A program made the translations under genes and the position numbers. A stretch of 64,000 bases of DNA, taken from the NCBI GenBank assembly GCA_963965975.1, contig OZ014414.1, positions 1,711,501-1,775,500 on the forward strand, read 5' to 3'. The first letter of the stretch is position 1; the number at the start of each line of letters is the position of its first letter. The notes below the pieces were generated by a model that was not told the origin of the DNA, searched no databases, and saw only the letters and a list, made by a program, of their open reading frames with translations. This stretch comes from Xestospongia bergquistia. Its lineage: Eukaryota; Porifera; Demospongiae; Haplosclerida; Petrosiidae. Positions 25,936 to 37,462 of the stretch are shown piece by piece.

Positions 25936-28929
25936 TGTTAGTAGTTTTTCATTTGAGAGCTTGCTACAATGCATAAATTATTTAATGTTCTATTTTATAT
26001 CTGTTAATAGACTGTTATATTAATGGTGTAATAATTCTTTTAAATTTTACTTGTTGTGTTATGAGAATACCATAGATGCATATGTCATTCAGTGTAGACT
26101 GATTTTCTTACTATATCTATGATGTCAACAGATATATGAGCATTTAAAAACACCGACACAGCATCAGCATGACCATTTTCAGCTGCAAGGTGAAGTGGAC
26201 TCTTTTTCATCTAAACATTATCAAAAAGAGAAACAATTATTTTTAAATTACTTTTGATTGAGTAAAGTTTTTCAGCAAATATTATATTATGAAGACTTAC
26301 AACATCTTGAGCATAAATATTTGCTTTAGAATTCATTAAAGAGCAACAGATTTTAGCATGTCCATTCTTAGCAGCTAAATGCAATGGTGTTTGCAAGTAC
26401 TATATTAAAAAAAAGTTAGCCTAGTAATTACACTTTCAAAATGAGATGAATTGAGATGATCATGACTTGAAGTATACTTAGTAACAATATCACATATTCA
26501 ACTCTTTTCTTCTCTGAAAGTAGGCATACATTTAATTATATTTAATTACATTTTGACACTTAAAATGTTAATGTATGTGACAAAATTTAAATTTAAGATT
26601 TTAAATATTAACTCAATTTTAACAATTAATTGTCACTTACCCTGTTATTAATATCAGTAAATGCTTGAGCTGCTATCAATATGTCAACTATAATGTCATG
26701 TCCCTTCATAGCTGCATAATGAAGTGCACTCATATCAAACTGCATAAAGAAGATATTAGTATATTCAAGCTGTTATTAGTTGTCAAGCTTTATTTATACT
26801 AAGTAATTATTATTTTTGCTTATATAATTTAAATGTTTTGTCTTGCTAGCATACATTTAGATGTAATTATTAAGACTACAAATACCTTTGATGAGTAAAT
26901 GAAATTATCTACTGTACTAAGTAACTCTAAATCAGCCAAATAATTTTAATAATAGAAGTCATAAAAATTTAGAAATATAAACACAAATTGCTGATAAAAT
27001 AACATTCAAAGAAACAAACATCATGCCAACATGATATTATGGAGACTTCATTATTGACATATTTAAATAAATCAAGTTGATGTGCCAAAGAATTCTAATA
27101 ATATCAATCTATTTTGTCAATTACTTCACTAAATAATAAATATTATTACATTAGAGCATTACCCATCCAATGTAGTCAATTTCTGCTCCTTCAGATATGA
27201 ACAGATTAACATTTTTATCATTTCCTTCATAAGCTGCAAATAACTATAAAAATATTATAAATTGAAATATTAATTTTGCTATATACTGTTCTAGCTAAGA
27301 AGAAGATAACAGTTAGTTAAAGTTGTCCTTTAGTGGAACATTTGATATATAGAGTTAGTAAACTGATTGAGTATTATTACAATATAATAATATTATACAT
27401 ATATTTTAAGAATGTTTACTTTTGATTTGTTTTTATACATATTTAGCAAGATTACATTCTACTATGGATGCAAATAATCAAGTAGTTGGAGAACACTTTT
27501 GATTTTCATTTATGCCAATCTGAATAGTCTGGAATAGTGAAGTATACTTGGAATGCTATGTGGTATGTGGTCTAAAACATTAGTACGACTTGGCACAGTG
27601 CATTATAAAAAGGTGAAATACATATCAAATAGATTGCTTGTTGTTACAATCTTTGTGTAGCTAATTAGAGCATGAGGTAATGTTATAGTTGTTATGTAAT
27701 TATATATAGCTGATGGATAATACACAGATTAGAGGAACTATAGTTTATTCGTGGTCACCTTGCTGGTAAAAAAATTATCAAAACTTTCTAATAATTCGAC
27801 CAAATTCAAAACTTCAAAGAAAGTGGTCTCGTAATGAACATCTTATTTTAACATCATTTTTGATATGATATGAACCACAAGAACAAGATTTATTGTAATT
27901 TTCATAAGCAAATTATAGAAAATGCCAATAACCATGTGGACTAAGATCTCATGAATTTTATTAATCATTAAAATGGCTGCAGCTTGAAAAGAGAAACCAG
28001 AAATACATTCTCACTGTGAACGTTTAATCATATAGACATAGGCAAAAGTACAATACTAATGTAGCTAACAACAAGAAACACCTCTGTACACACAGACTTA
28101 AACAATAACACTACAAATATTTAATTTATGATGTGTGGTATGTGTTATGTAAACTAATTACGCCCACTACTAATTTCTGGCCACAAGGTGAACAGGAATA
28201 GACTAAGCATATTAAACAATTAAAATGTCAGCAACATCCTGTTTCGAGTACTATGAACTTTGAATTGTTTAGAGTAATTGACAAGTTATGCAGGTTAAAG
28301 TTAATGAAATAGCACATCCATATATGGACACCATTGTTCAACTAGTAAGTCAATCTATTTATTATGCAGTTACATAGTAATATAATATTAATTATAGTAT
28401 AACAGCTGTAAAGAAAGAATATGCTAGAAAAGAATAATTTGTAAAAAGATGTATTTTTTAGTTTTAAATAGTGAACTTGTTACAAATGAAAGCAAAAATT
28501 AAGTATAATGCTAACATCTAGACAAGAAAAAAATATGTAGTATGTAGTATGCCTCTTATATATGCTAAGACATTATTTACATATACTAGGTTTATGATAT
28601 ATGTCTTCAGATACAAGTATGATATTCATTTATGACCTCCAATTTCATACTAACATATGCACTAGGATTTCTTGGCTGGGTCACAAAACTCAACTCAATA
28701 AACCAAAATTACATTTCGCATTTTATAAATTTTGTACTCTACATTCTATTTGTGATTAACTTTTTTATGCTTATGACAGTACAATACACATGTACAATTG
28801 CATAAATTGTGTATATAATATAAATTATGGATATAATAAAGATTTTAATATACTTAGTTAATGTGTCGTGTTTCGACATACCAGCTCAGTTGTACATCTT
28901 TGTGATTTCTTGACTGTATCCCTAGCCAT
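16541..28929 (-). CDS. Ankyrin-ROC-COR-Death protein, gene B (22 exons)
   Basis: Tandem paralogue of gene A with the same 22-exon plan, about 1429 aa. Exons: 28882-28929, 27163-27243, 26641-26739, 26301-26399, 26112-26210, 25710-25808, 25412-25510, 24926-25009, 24690-24782, 24493-24591, 24193-24291, 24040-24138, 23793-23891, 22055-22153, 21906-22001, 20955-21065, 20801-20878, 19645-19746, 19231-19329, 17072-19156, 16938-17016, 16541-16884. All junctions keep frame. Only exon 8 (84 against 96 nt) and exon 17 (78 against 72 nt) differ in length from gene A. The P-loop GKSSVGKS, DFAGHPEYY, GSHPD and the Death domain are intact, and no in-frame stop was found. The intron between exons 13 and 14 is 1639 nt, against 314 nt in gene A, because it took in a transposon carrying a helicase fragment. 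Start ATG 28927-28929 opens MARDTVKK. Death-domain conservation indicates that both copies are under selection. Confidence 0.85.
17072..19156 (-). other. ROC-COR exon of gene B
   Basis: 695 codons, exactly the length of its gene A counterpart, with the same P-loop, switch and GSHPD motifs. Most differences from gene A lie in the linker after the GTPase core and in the last 150 residues of the exon. Confidence 0.8.
22518..22746. repeat. TA- and CTATA-rich simple repeats
   Basis: Two low-complexity tracts, (TA)n near 22525-22548 and a CTATATATATCTA-type tract at 22687-22746, both within the enlarged intron between exons 13 and 14 of gene B. Confidence 0.8.
23156..23728. mobile_element. 573-bp TIR element with captured helicase-like fragment
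   Basis: Inside intron 13 of gene B. The left end TTAGCCTTGTACCCAGGCG and the reverse complement of the right end TTAGCCTCGTACCCAGGCT form inverted repeats of about 29 bp with few mismatches. The element is flanked by the direct repeat TATTGAA (23149-23155 and 23729-23735), a clear target-site duplication, and gene A has no such insert. Internally, plus-strand bases 23370-23500 translate as LSLKKEQLLSIEAIYHRKD then VFVWICIPTGLDKL, resembling the Q-motif and degenerate Walker A region of RecQ-like helicases (the family has PTGxGKS; here it reads PTGLDKL). A stop follows soon after, so the fragment is dead. Superfamily not assigned. Confidence 0.7.
25897..25932. repeat. (TA)n microsatellite
   Basis: TA run in the intron between exons 5 and 6 of gene B. 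Gene A has its own TA run at the equivalent intron position (12183-12216), so the repeat predates the duplication. Confidence 0.85.
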
Positions 28930-29930
28930 CTGAAGGAGGTCTTCCTGAAAAAGATATTTGGCTGAAGAGATTTTAAAATGCCCTTAACTTGAAGATAGAA
29001 GCTACTATTTTAGATTTGGCAAGACAAAAGACGTGTGTCAATAATTAGCCAACATGTTAGTTGCTTAAGACTTCCTGTCCTGACAACGTTGGGCGTGGTA
29101 GGCCGAGGACGAGACTAATAATTTAAGTTTAAACAAGGATATATATACGATAGAGAATAATGAAATGATTAACTTATTTATTATCCCCAGTTTTAACCAT
29201 TAATGTTATCATATCAATGTTTAGTATTTGATTGATCTTCCTATAAAACATATATTAATGTTTAAGTTATGAAAATAGGTTCTTTCATGACAATATTGTC
29301 AAACTTACATGTTTTATATTTATTTGACTTGATAGTGAGAAAGTAGATTAAGTTCTCATTTTGGTAGAGGAGTTAACAGGTGATTGACAACTTGTATATA
29401 TAGGGACAATCTTCTTAATACAGGAAACACACTTAATTAGGAAATCCAATATTAGCCATGCATATTAGTGCAGGTCAGTATGTCGTATATACTCTGATGT
29501 ACAGTAATCTTTATTGCAGAGATAGTCTTTTTACAAGGGAGCTCATCAAAAATACTATATATTAAGGATAGCTTGTTAAGCTTACAAGAAAAAATATAGA
29601 GAGAAATACTATACAAGTAGGAATAGTTACCTTTCATCCATTGTTTTGATTTATATTAGATGCATGTATGTAATGACATTAATTTTAAATACTTTGTATA
29701 GCTTATAATCATAGTTATGTATAGAAGTTCTATGTACATACAAAAAGACACAGTAAAAAGCATTATAAGGTAAAACTATCCAGACTCTTTCTAATACTGT
29801 TTTTTTAATCAAAAGATTTAATCAATACCAATATAAAATGAATTTCAATTTACTTGTATTGGTGCACAGGAGTTATTGTATAGTTATTATTAATGTTCAT
29901 CACTCATTAGATTTCATTACTCATTATTAA
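28930..29930. other. Upstream region of gene B and spacer to MRPL19
   Basis: No gene recognised. The first 150 bases upstream of the gene B ATG are less AT-rich (GGGCGTGGTAGGCCGAGGAC near 29090-29110), which fits a promoter or 5' UTR. The rest is AT-rich with only short chance frames. Confidence 0.45.
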
Positions 29931-31354
29931 TTATGCTAGAGCTCCACGTCGTTTGTATTTTAGTAGTTTATCAGTTTGTACTGGCTCCATGTTTTCCTTA
30001 ACAGTACTGTACTTAGCAGGTTTATCTCTCAAATAATATAATTTAGCTCTCCTTCTTCTCTCTAACTTTAATACCTAAAAGGAATATACTAATAACTTCC
30101 AAATTATTTATAGCATATTATTAGTAATAAAAAATTGAAGTGGTAAAATTAGAGTCTATATATAAGTATATCTAAATAATTATTGTGAATATACCTTGAT
30201 TTCCTTAATATGAGGTGAATAAAGCTCAAACATTCTTTCAATACCAATGCCATCTATGACATTACGTAGTATGAATGTAGATCCAAGTTCCTTATTACTA
30301 CGAGCTATACATATTCCAGTAAATCGATTCATTCCTGTAGGTGAAGATGTATCAGCATATGACACAGTCAAATAGCTTCCAGAAGTGAAAAATGGAATAG
30401 TTATTTGTCCCAATCTCTTTTGAATATCAGAGTCTGCTAGAAACTTTATCAAATTTCTACTAGCCTCTTTAGGAGTAGTACATATCTCGTTATTTACAGT
30501 CAGTTTAGCTGCTGTAGGATCTACTTTCTGAGGTGATTTCTCTGATAAATCATGTTTAGTATCACATAATCCTGACAGCTGCAGGTAACTAATAGCTACT
30601 ACAGGGAAAAACCAAAAAGATAGCTCCAGTATGAGAGATCATTAATAATGTTTATGTAATGAAAGTAGTACTTAGTATTATTTAAAATACATGGACTATA
30701 TATATTACAATAACATGTACTGTTAATGTGTAATGTATAGAAAAGTATACACTTTACATTTTTCCTTAAAGTTGCTTCTTAAAAGGACCAAGAATGACGT
30801 CATATAAATATATTTTCTCACTCAGTCAAATTATACATTAAAATTGACTATGACGTGTGAACATAAACGTCAACAATAGTAGAGCCTGATATAAATGTTT
30901 TTACTGTTTAAGAAAACTCTAAAACATGGTACTGGATTGTTGTCTAAAATAACATAAAGAATATATCTAGTGCTGGTAATGATACCAAAAGGCTCATTAT
31001 GAATTGTTACATTAATAAATTTTAATGTTTCCAGTTTAGATAGGAAGCCATAGGTATCTTAATATACACCACCTATTAGTGAGCACTATAAAAATAGCTC
31101 AATGATCTGCAATACACAACTAAGATAAATCTAACAGACATATGAATATATTGAGCTCTAGTTTCTTTAGCCTCTTTCATTTGACAATTAACATTCATTG
31201 GTAAGTTAAATATATTAAACATACAGTTTGTCATGATTGAGGTTATGAAATAACTTTCAGTCAACTACTTAAAACAAAGTATACCTGGACTTCTTATAGT
31301 TAATTCCAGACTTGTTCTGAAGTAAGCAAGACTATAGAAAATTCTAACAGACAT
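29931..31354 (-). CDS. MRPL19: Mitochondrial ribosomal protein bL19m
   Basis: Large-subunit protein of the mitochondrial ribosome, rebuilt as 205 aa from three exons: 31285-31354, 30195-30598, 29931-30074. Exon 1 encodes a basic, hydrophobic presequence (MSVRIFYSLAYFRTSL) typical of matrix targeting. The first intron is phase 1 (CCA G|TA) and the second is phase 0. The bL19 core is plain: RLGQITIPFFTSGSYLTVSY, RFTGICIARS, GSTFILRNVIDGIGIERMFE, LYSPHIKEIKV, followed by the animal mitochondrial extension KLERRRRAKLYYLRDKPAKY. The protein is somewhat short against vertebrate MRPL19, mainly at the N-terminus. The start was chosen because it joins in frame with a donor at CCAG|GTATAC and yields a presequence. 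It shares orientation with the MATE gene 430 bases upstream. Confidence 0.9.
30795..30802. promoter_or_regulatory. TGACGTCA palindrome in MRPL19 intron 1
   Basis: A perfect CRE-type octamer within the first intron, about 500 bases downstream of exon 1. The same octamer occurs upstream of gene A. In DNA this AT-rich a chance hit is less common than usual, but function is unproven. Confidence 0.3.
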
Positions 31355-31781
31355 TACTTCACACACGTGTTTCTTGTGCCACACCCACTAGGAAATCCTG
31401 TTACCAGCAATTATTATAACAAGTAATTAATATTTATTATTATTGATAAAAGAGAAAAATTCAAATAAATTAACATTTTAAAACTAATATGACAAAATGG
31501 TTTCGTCCTTTGTCTCACTTACAGTGAGGCAACGAAGCATATTCTAACCTAATAATAAATAATAGTATGACATCATCTATCTGGAAACATATATAGATAT
31601 ATATATAGATATAGATATATATATAGAGATACTTAATAAATAAACATGATTACACAATATACAGTGCATGTAAAACTACTATATTCAATAAAAATGATAG
31701 TAGCTTATAATATTTATAAAAAGAAATATAACAAGAATATTTTTATAAACTGATGAAATAATTCTTCTTCAGTGCACTGTA
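31355..31781. other. Spacer between MRPL19 and the MATE gene
   Basis: Contains the likely MRPL19 promoter and the MATE 3' flank. A low-complexity TATAGATA tract occupies 31590-31630. No other feature recognised. Confidence 0.5.
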
Positions 31782-34700
31782 TCATGGAGTAGGACTAACA
31801 TTTAAATAAATACTAGTAGGATATATATCAGATAAATTATAATCATAGGAACATTGTGAATAATTGCCATTAAAAATAGACTCTGGTGGATGATACATAC
31901 TGACAATACCAGCACCAATACAACATATAGCTCCTATTAGAAACAAACTTCCATGAGTTGCCAAAAGCTTTAAGTGTGATTTAAAATGAGGAGACAATAA
32001 ACATTTAACATGATAATTCAATTCTTCTGACTTATTTGTAACAAACAATTGTTCCCTTTCCTCATTTACTTCAAGTGAGTTCTCTTCATCATCATGATTT
32101 ATACGACCAAAAGATCCATTTAGCAAGTTCGTATCTTTCTCCTGAATATTCTCTTCATTTTGTCTAAGAGGACTATACGATTTTAATATAACATTGTCAC
32201 CTTCAAACTCTAGCCCTTGTTGTTCATCATCTTCTTCCCTTTCAGAAGAATGTCTATTACTGGTAATAGCTCTTTTCTTTGCTAACTCAGACTCTTTCTT
32301 CCAATTTAATACACACATACAAAAACAATATCCGAAAAATTGAAGAAAACTGGCACAAGCTAATCCAATCCACATCCCTAATGACTTTAATTCAGTTGCT
32401 AAAGATAGAGAGATACCTATAGGTATACCAACCACATAGAAAGCAACAAAGTTGATAGCAGCGCCCCATAACTGATGACCAGCTCCTTGTAATATACCAG
32501 AAATGATTTCCTAGAGAGAGACAGTGTGTTGATTACAGCTGCATGATATATATGTTGTTACCTGAATATGGTCAGTGATTATTATACAACCAAGAAAATG
32601 GATAAAAGTGGGTAATCTTTCCATCACTGCACTGCAATGAAGAAATGAAAAAAATACTAAACTGTACTACTATAATCCCTAATATAGGCACTGCTATAGT
32701 CAATTCTACTTAGACCTGCTTTCTTTGTCTTTGCAACTACTAAAGCCTACTTAATGTAAAGTATGTAAATGAAACATTGTATTGTAGTAGTCACTATAGC
32801 AGAAGCGTTTTAGATATTTTCAAAATGAGAGTCATAAAGTTTGGAAATTTGAACATTTTATACACAGCATGACCTCAACTACATAAGCAAAGTAGCATCA
32901 TTTTAATTGTTTGGTCATTTCAGTCAAATAGGTGTTGCCACAATTAAGCTTACGCATTCACTATCTTTCACTTATTTTATTATTTCAACAATATGTGTCA
33001 CAATATAACTATACTAACATGTACCTATATTAGAAATTATACAGAACCTTATCAACTAAAAATATCACTATATTTCTATAATATTAAACTTACTCTTCAA
33101 CGTTATACATCTTCCCAACTCTACCACCAATACTATTTAATATAATAGACAACATTATCACAACTACAACTATTAAGGATAAAACAGAGTACTAAGTTCC
33201 ATCATATCATAGTATACCTGTCAAACCAATACTAACATAACCTGTTCGTTTTGCACGTAGAGGATTACCAGCTCCTAACTCATTACCAACGCGTATTGTG
33301 GTAGCTATAGAAATTCCAAATGGAACCTATATACAAATCAACTTAGAGAGAGAGAGAGTTAAAGTCATACCATAAAAAGAATATTCATGATATTTATCAA
33401 GACTGAGTTAATAGCCAATTCAACTTCACCCAAAGTCCCCAGTACAAGGGCAGATATCTCAAAGCTAATCCAATCTAAGCAAATCAAAGCAACACCAGGT
33501 AACCCTAATTTATAAAACTGTGTCCATTCTTTTAAACTTTCCCAACTCCAACCTATAAAAATTACAACAGTTTATATCTATTGACATTGTATCGTTACCT
33601 CCCCATGTCTGTCTGTGTAGTTTTTTAATTCGTATGTAAATAAATAAAATTAAAGGTTGACAATAGTTAGTTAGGACAAGAGATACAGCGGCACCACTAA
33701 ATAAAAGAAGATGACATTACTGAACACATACATCAATGTACTTACTTGATTCCAAGAGGTATTCCATAAAGAAATATGGCATGAAAGCCTGCACACAAGA
33801 TATTAGTCAAGACACCTGTAAAGATAAATGGCCATACAATGCCCTATATTAAAATGAACATGTAATTTGTTAGTTAAAAAAACACTGACCTGTGATTGCA
33901 AATAGTTTTCCATCATATAAAACAAGTACAATCCCTACAAATGTTAAGTAACTTAACAATATGTAAACATAGAAATTAACACTGACTGGAAGACATAAAG
34001 AAAATATTTGAACATAACGACCAGTATATCTAAAATTAATAGAAATCCAATAAATTGTATACTAAGAACATACTTACTTTGCAACACACGGAGGTTGTTG
34101 CAACAATAACAAAAGAGACTCTGTGTTCAACCAGAAACACCAAATAAAGAGTCCAGCCAGCCATAGGATGAGAAGACCTATTATATAGAGAGAAAAATAT
34201 GATTATATAGACTAGACAATTTGGTGGAGGTTTCTATAAGAAATATAACTCTTTGTACATGTGCTTTATTCCTGTAAAAACCCTAACACATTGTCTACCC
34301 AATTAAACCAACTCAAGCTAGTGCAATTATCCACAAGTCCAACACAAATGTAGTGACTCAGCAAAATTTTAAATAATTAGATATTTATGATAAAAATAGT
34401 TATTTATTAACTACTATTTTAATCAGGAAATTTAAAAATAATAATAATTACGCTAATTTCATTTAAATCCATTTGTAAAAGTTTGCCAATACTATAGAGT
34501 GTGGTATGCCTATAGTAATATAACTGTCAATTAGTTCATTAACATAGCCAAAATATAGTTATACAGGTATGTAGCAAATGATTTGATGCAATAAAGTAGA
34601 CATCATTCCGTTACTAACGTTAGTAATGTAGGAAATGTATTAGAAGTAATTATTAGAACTATGATGTTTGTAATGTAAGAAATGTAATTATTAGAACTGT

Positions 34701-36359
34701 GATGATGAGATGCTGAATAACAACAGTTACTATAAATTCATACACACATAATGTATCTACAGGTGTCCATGCAATTAAAATGTATAATAACTGGTTAACA
34801 CAACAAATTTGTGCCCTATAAGTCTATGCTCTATTGGGCAGATGGATTTTTTCTAATTCACATCAAAGGTAATTATTTATAAATTGTCTAATTATAACTA
34901 GATTAAATGGCCAACACAAAAACATGAATTCATGATATACTAAAGATAAAAAATATTTTTAAACATGATCAAAGAAGTACAAAAACTTTCTATATAACAT
35001 CTACAGCTATTGTGATAATAACACAAAAGATTTTTATACTGCTATTACTACTCTGGTCTTGTTTAAGATCTTAATCATGCCATCATTATACCATAGTATA
35101 ATTAAGAAAATGGTTATATAATTCTTAAAACCAATTAGCTCAGGCCACTTATTAATAATTCATTAACTTTGATGTGGTCAATATTAAACATCTGTTATAA
35201 TTCATAAACTATTAATTGTGAACTGTTATTATAATGAGAGATAAGCGGAATTTTCTCTATCTAAATTATGATAATTACACTAATGCTCATGTGCTAATTG
35301 CTTATATAATAAATTGGGTTCTCTTCATTAAGTAAACTAGTCGTTATCATATACAACCCACTAATAGCATTGATCTTTGTCTCAAAGGAATCAAGATACA
35401 TTCTATGTCAACTATGTCATTAAGTGGCAATCTCAAACACATTTGATGCATGAGAGAAATTGGTAAGAAATCTTATAAGGATCATAATAATGAAAAAAAC
35501 ATAGTAGGAACATGAAATATAAAAGCAAGCTTGGTAGACTTGTCATTAGATGTCTCAACTGTCGTAATGTACTACTACTACTTACCTCTTTGAAAAATGA
35601 TACCAACACGTTTGTAATTCTTGTAACCATATGCCTACACAAGGAAAAGATCATATGACTTCCATGATTAATAACTTACTTGAGAACAAAGGGTATCAGC
35701 AGCAGAAGATAATCCAGTACCAACTGCTATACCAGTGACATAGACTATCTGTCATATAATAAGAATAATTTATTGTAATAATATATAATCTTACTGTGTT
35801 TCCCAATGCTAAAAATAAAAGAATCATAATTTTTAATCAATAAAATAAAATGTGTTACCTGCACTGTCCAATAATAATGAATCACTATTGGATATAGACC
35901 CAACAAAAATGAGAGACATAAATAAAGTTGCTTGCTGAAAAATTAATGACAAAAGCTATGAGAAAAAAAGAAATATACAAGGGTAATGTACTGCTATTAA
36001 TTGAAGTTATTGTATTTACTTACAAGAGGTACGCTAAGTTTTAATAGATCTATTAATTCTACATATATCCAGTAATGTTTCATTTTTTTGTGACACAATA
36101 CCAGCCAAGAAGGAGACCACTTCAAAGATACACTGTGACATTTTTCTGTTTGTTGGTGTGACAGCTGCTCCTCTATATATAGTGACAATATTAAATAAAT
36201 CAGAGACTAATAAAGATAGACGAAAAGCCAGGCACCTGTAAAACTCTTTCTTTGGATAACACTGTCGTTTCTAGGTTCTTTTACACTTGAAGCATCTTTA
36301 ATACTAACAACGTTGGCGTCTTCCCCAACAACAAAAACATTTCTGTCCAATGCTTCCAT
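31782..36359 (-). CDS. MATE-family multidrug and toxin extrusion transporter (16 exons)
   Basis: A SLC47-type cation/proton antiporter, rebuilt as 676 aa. Exons: 36236-36359, 36024-36172, 35859-35934, 35795-35808, 35680-35748, 35586-35634, 34078-34177, 33987-34029, 33890-33934, 33746-33843, 33599-33696, 33371-33552, 33218-33326, 33094-33169, 32562-32631, 31782-32510. Every junction keeps frame. MATE hallmarks are VELIDLLKLSVPL (start of helix 1), GLSSAADTLCSQAYG, the loop MMENYLQSQGIVWPF, TTIRVGNELGAGNP and SGILQGAGHQLWGAAINF. A soluble, acidic insert of about 120 residues lies between the last family helices (after CVLNW) and one further hydrophobic segment near the C-terminus (LFLIGAICCIGAGI). 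The N-terminal 80 residues are cytosolic and unconserved. Start ATG 36357-36359 was chosen; an upstream in-frame ATG at 36426-36428 sits before a possible acceptor. Confidence 0.88.
34213..34297. mobile_element. Second copy of the TA-flanked MITE
   Basis: 85 bp in the 1.4-kb MATE intron 6, beginning TAGACAATTTGGTGGAGGTT and ending ACACATTGTCTA, with inverted ends matching the element at 9672-9763. The rest of this intron (34298-35585) holds nothing I recognise. Confidence 0.55.
35795..35808 (-). other. 14-nt microexon of the MATE gene
   Basis: Fourteen bases between TTTTTAG and GTAAG complete the phase-1 GCA G of the exon before and supply A-L-G-N-T before IVYVTG. Skipping it would shift the frame, so it must be included for a functional transporter. 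Confidence 0.8.
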
Positions 36360-36570
36360 CAGTCTTTTGTTCCGCCCACTTAATTTTAGGTCCAAGGCAC
36401 CGCCTACAATAAGCAGTATCAGAATCATTGCAAGATTACTAACTTTATCTAGATTATTACTCTGAAAGACAGCTTGGTAAGTTTTATTACTTTATAAAAT
36501 TAATGACAAGTAGAAACTGCCTTTTTCCAGTTCAGTTCCTTTACGGTTGGGTTGAATTTGCTTAGCATAT
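36360..36570. promoter_or_regulatory. 5' flank of the MATE gene
   Basis: Short upstream segment ending at the hAT target-site duplication. TGTAGGCGG near 36400-36410 (minus strand) could be an acceptor for a 5' UTR intron. The transposon therefore sits about 220 bases upstream of the coding start and could affect transcription. Confidence 0.35.
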
Positions 36571-36578
36571 GAGTTAGC

Positions 36579-37462
36579 TAGTGTTGTTTTAGTCATATAT
36601 TAACATATTAGTTATAGTTATAGTAAAGTTAGCCTACTGGTAGCAGTTTTAGTTTTAGTAAAGTTACTAAAACTAAACAAAAATTAAGTTATTGTTAAAG
36701 TCAGGTCTATTTTAGTTTTAGTTAAAGTTTACACAAGTATTCTAAACATCAATATATTTCTTGTTTTTTGAAAACATAACTTCTCTTTCTAAGGTTGCAT
36801 CTGTAAGTCTGTTATGCTGTCCACTGCAAGCATAACCTGATGTTGAGAAAATGCGTTCTACAGGAGTGGTTGATGCTGGAATGCATAGCAAGTCCATTGC
36901 AACTGAAGCTAACTTGGGGTAAAGTTTTTCTGACTTTATCCAAAAATCAAGTGGGTCATCAGAGTCATCTCCTTGAGGGAAATTTTGAAAATAATGCTTC
37001 ACTTCATTGATAGCTGGTTGTTAAACCTGACTTGTACTTGTCTGTTCCTGACATTTATCACTGACTATGCCTGAAAGATAACAGAGTGTTCTATTGTCTC
37101 AATGTGCTCAGTCATGTGCAGAACATGTGCTTCTATAGTTACTATCTACAATAATTTTGCAAGTGCCATTGACAACTATGTAAACTTGTGAACTCATTAT
37201 CACTTAGCGCACCTATTATGCATCACTAATCACTTCCTGTAGCAGTTAGCACACTTATAGGTGTGGTAAGTGAAATAAAGCATGGGTATAGGTGTTGCTA
37301 CAAAACCTCTATGTTCACTAAAATTCTAAAAATTTTAGTTATAGTTTAGTTATAGTATGCTTCCCTGAAATAATTTTAGTTATAGTTGTAGTTAGTTAAT
37401 TAAATTACAAAAATGCTTGCTAAAATAGTTATAGTTATAGTTAGTTAACTAAAACAACACTA
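36579..37462 (-). mobile_element. hAT transposon, internally deleted, with 8-bp TSD
   Basis: 884 bp bounded by inverted repeats TAGTGTTGTTTTAGT (left) and ACTAAAACAACACTA (right) and flanked by perfect 8-bp direct repeats GAGTTAGC (36571-36578 and 37463-37470), the target-site size expected for hAT elements. Subterminal TTAGTTATAG repeats occupy both ends. On the minus strand only the C-terminal dimerisation part of the transposase remains (36742-37002), so the element is non-autonomous. Confidence 0.9.
36742..37002 (-). pseudogene. hAT transposase C-terminal dimerisation fragment
   Basis: The reading frame gives DPLDFWIKSEKLYPKLASVA, LLCIPASTTPVERIFSTSGY and RLTDATLEREVMF, the classic hAT dimerisation region (LxIPAtSxPxERxFSxxG). 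There is no zinc-finger or DDE catalytic part, so about 80 residues remain of a protein normally over 500. The rest was lost by internal deletion. Confidence 0.85.

Noticed and set aside
33890..34029. Single 140-nt MATE exon
   Set aside because: An uninterrupted read gives a poor match to MATE. Removing a 52-nt GT-AG intron (33935-33986) gives LCLPGLYLFYMMENYLQSQ, which fits the family and the phases.
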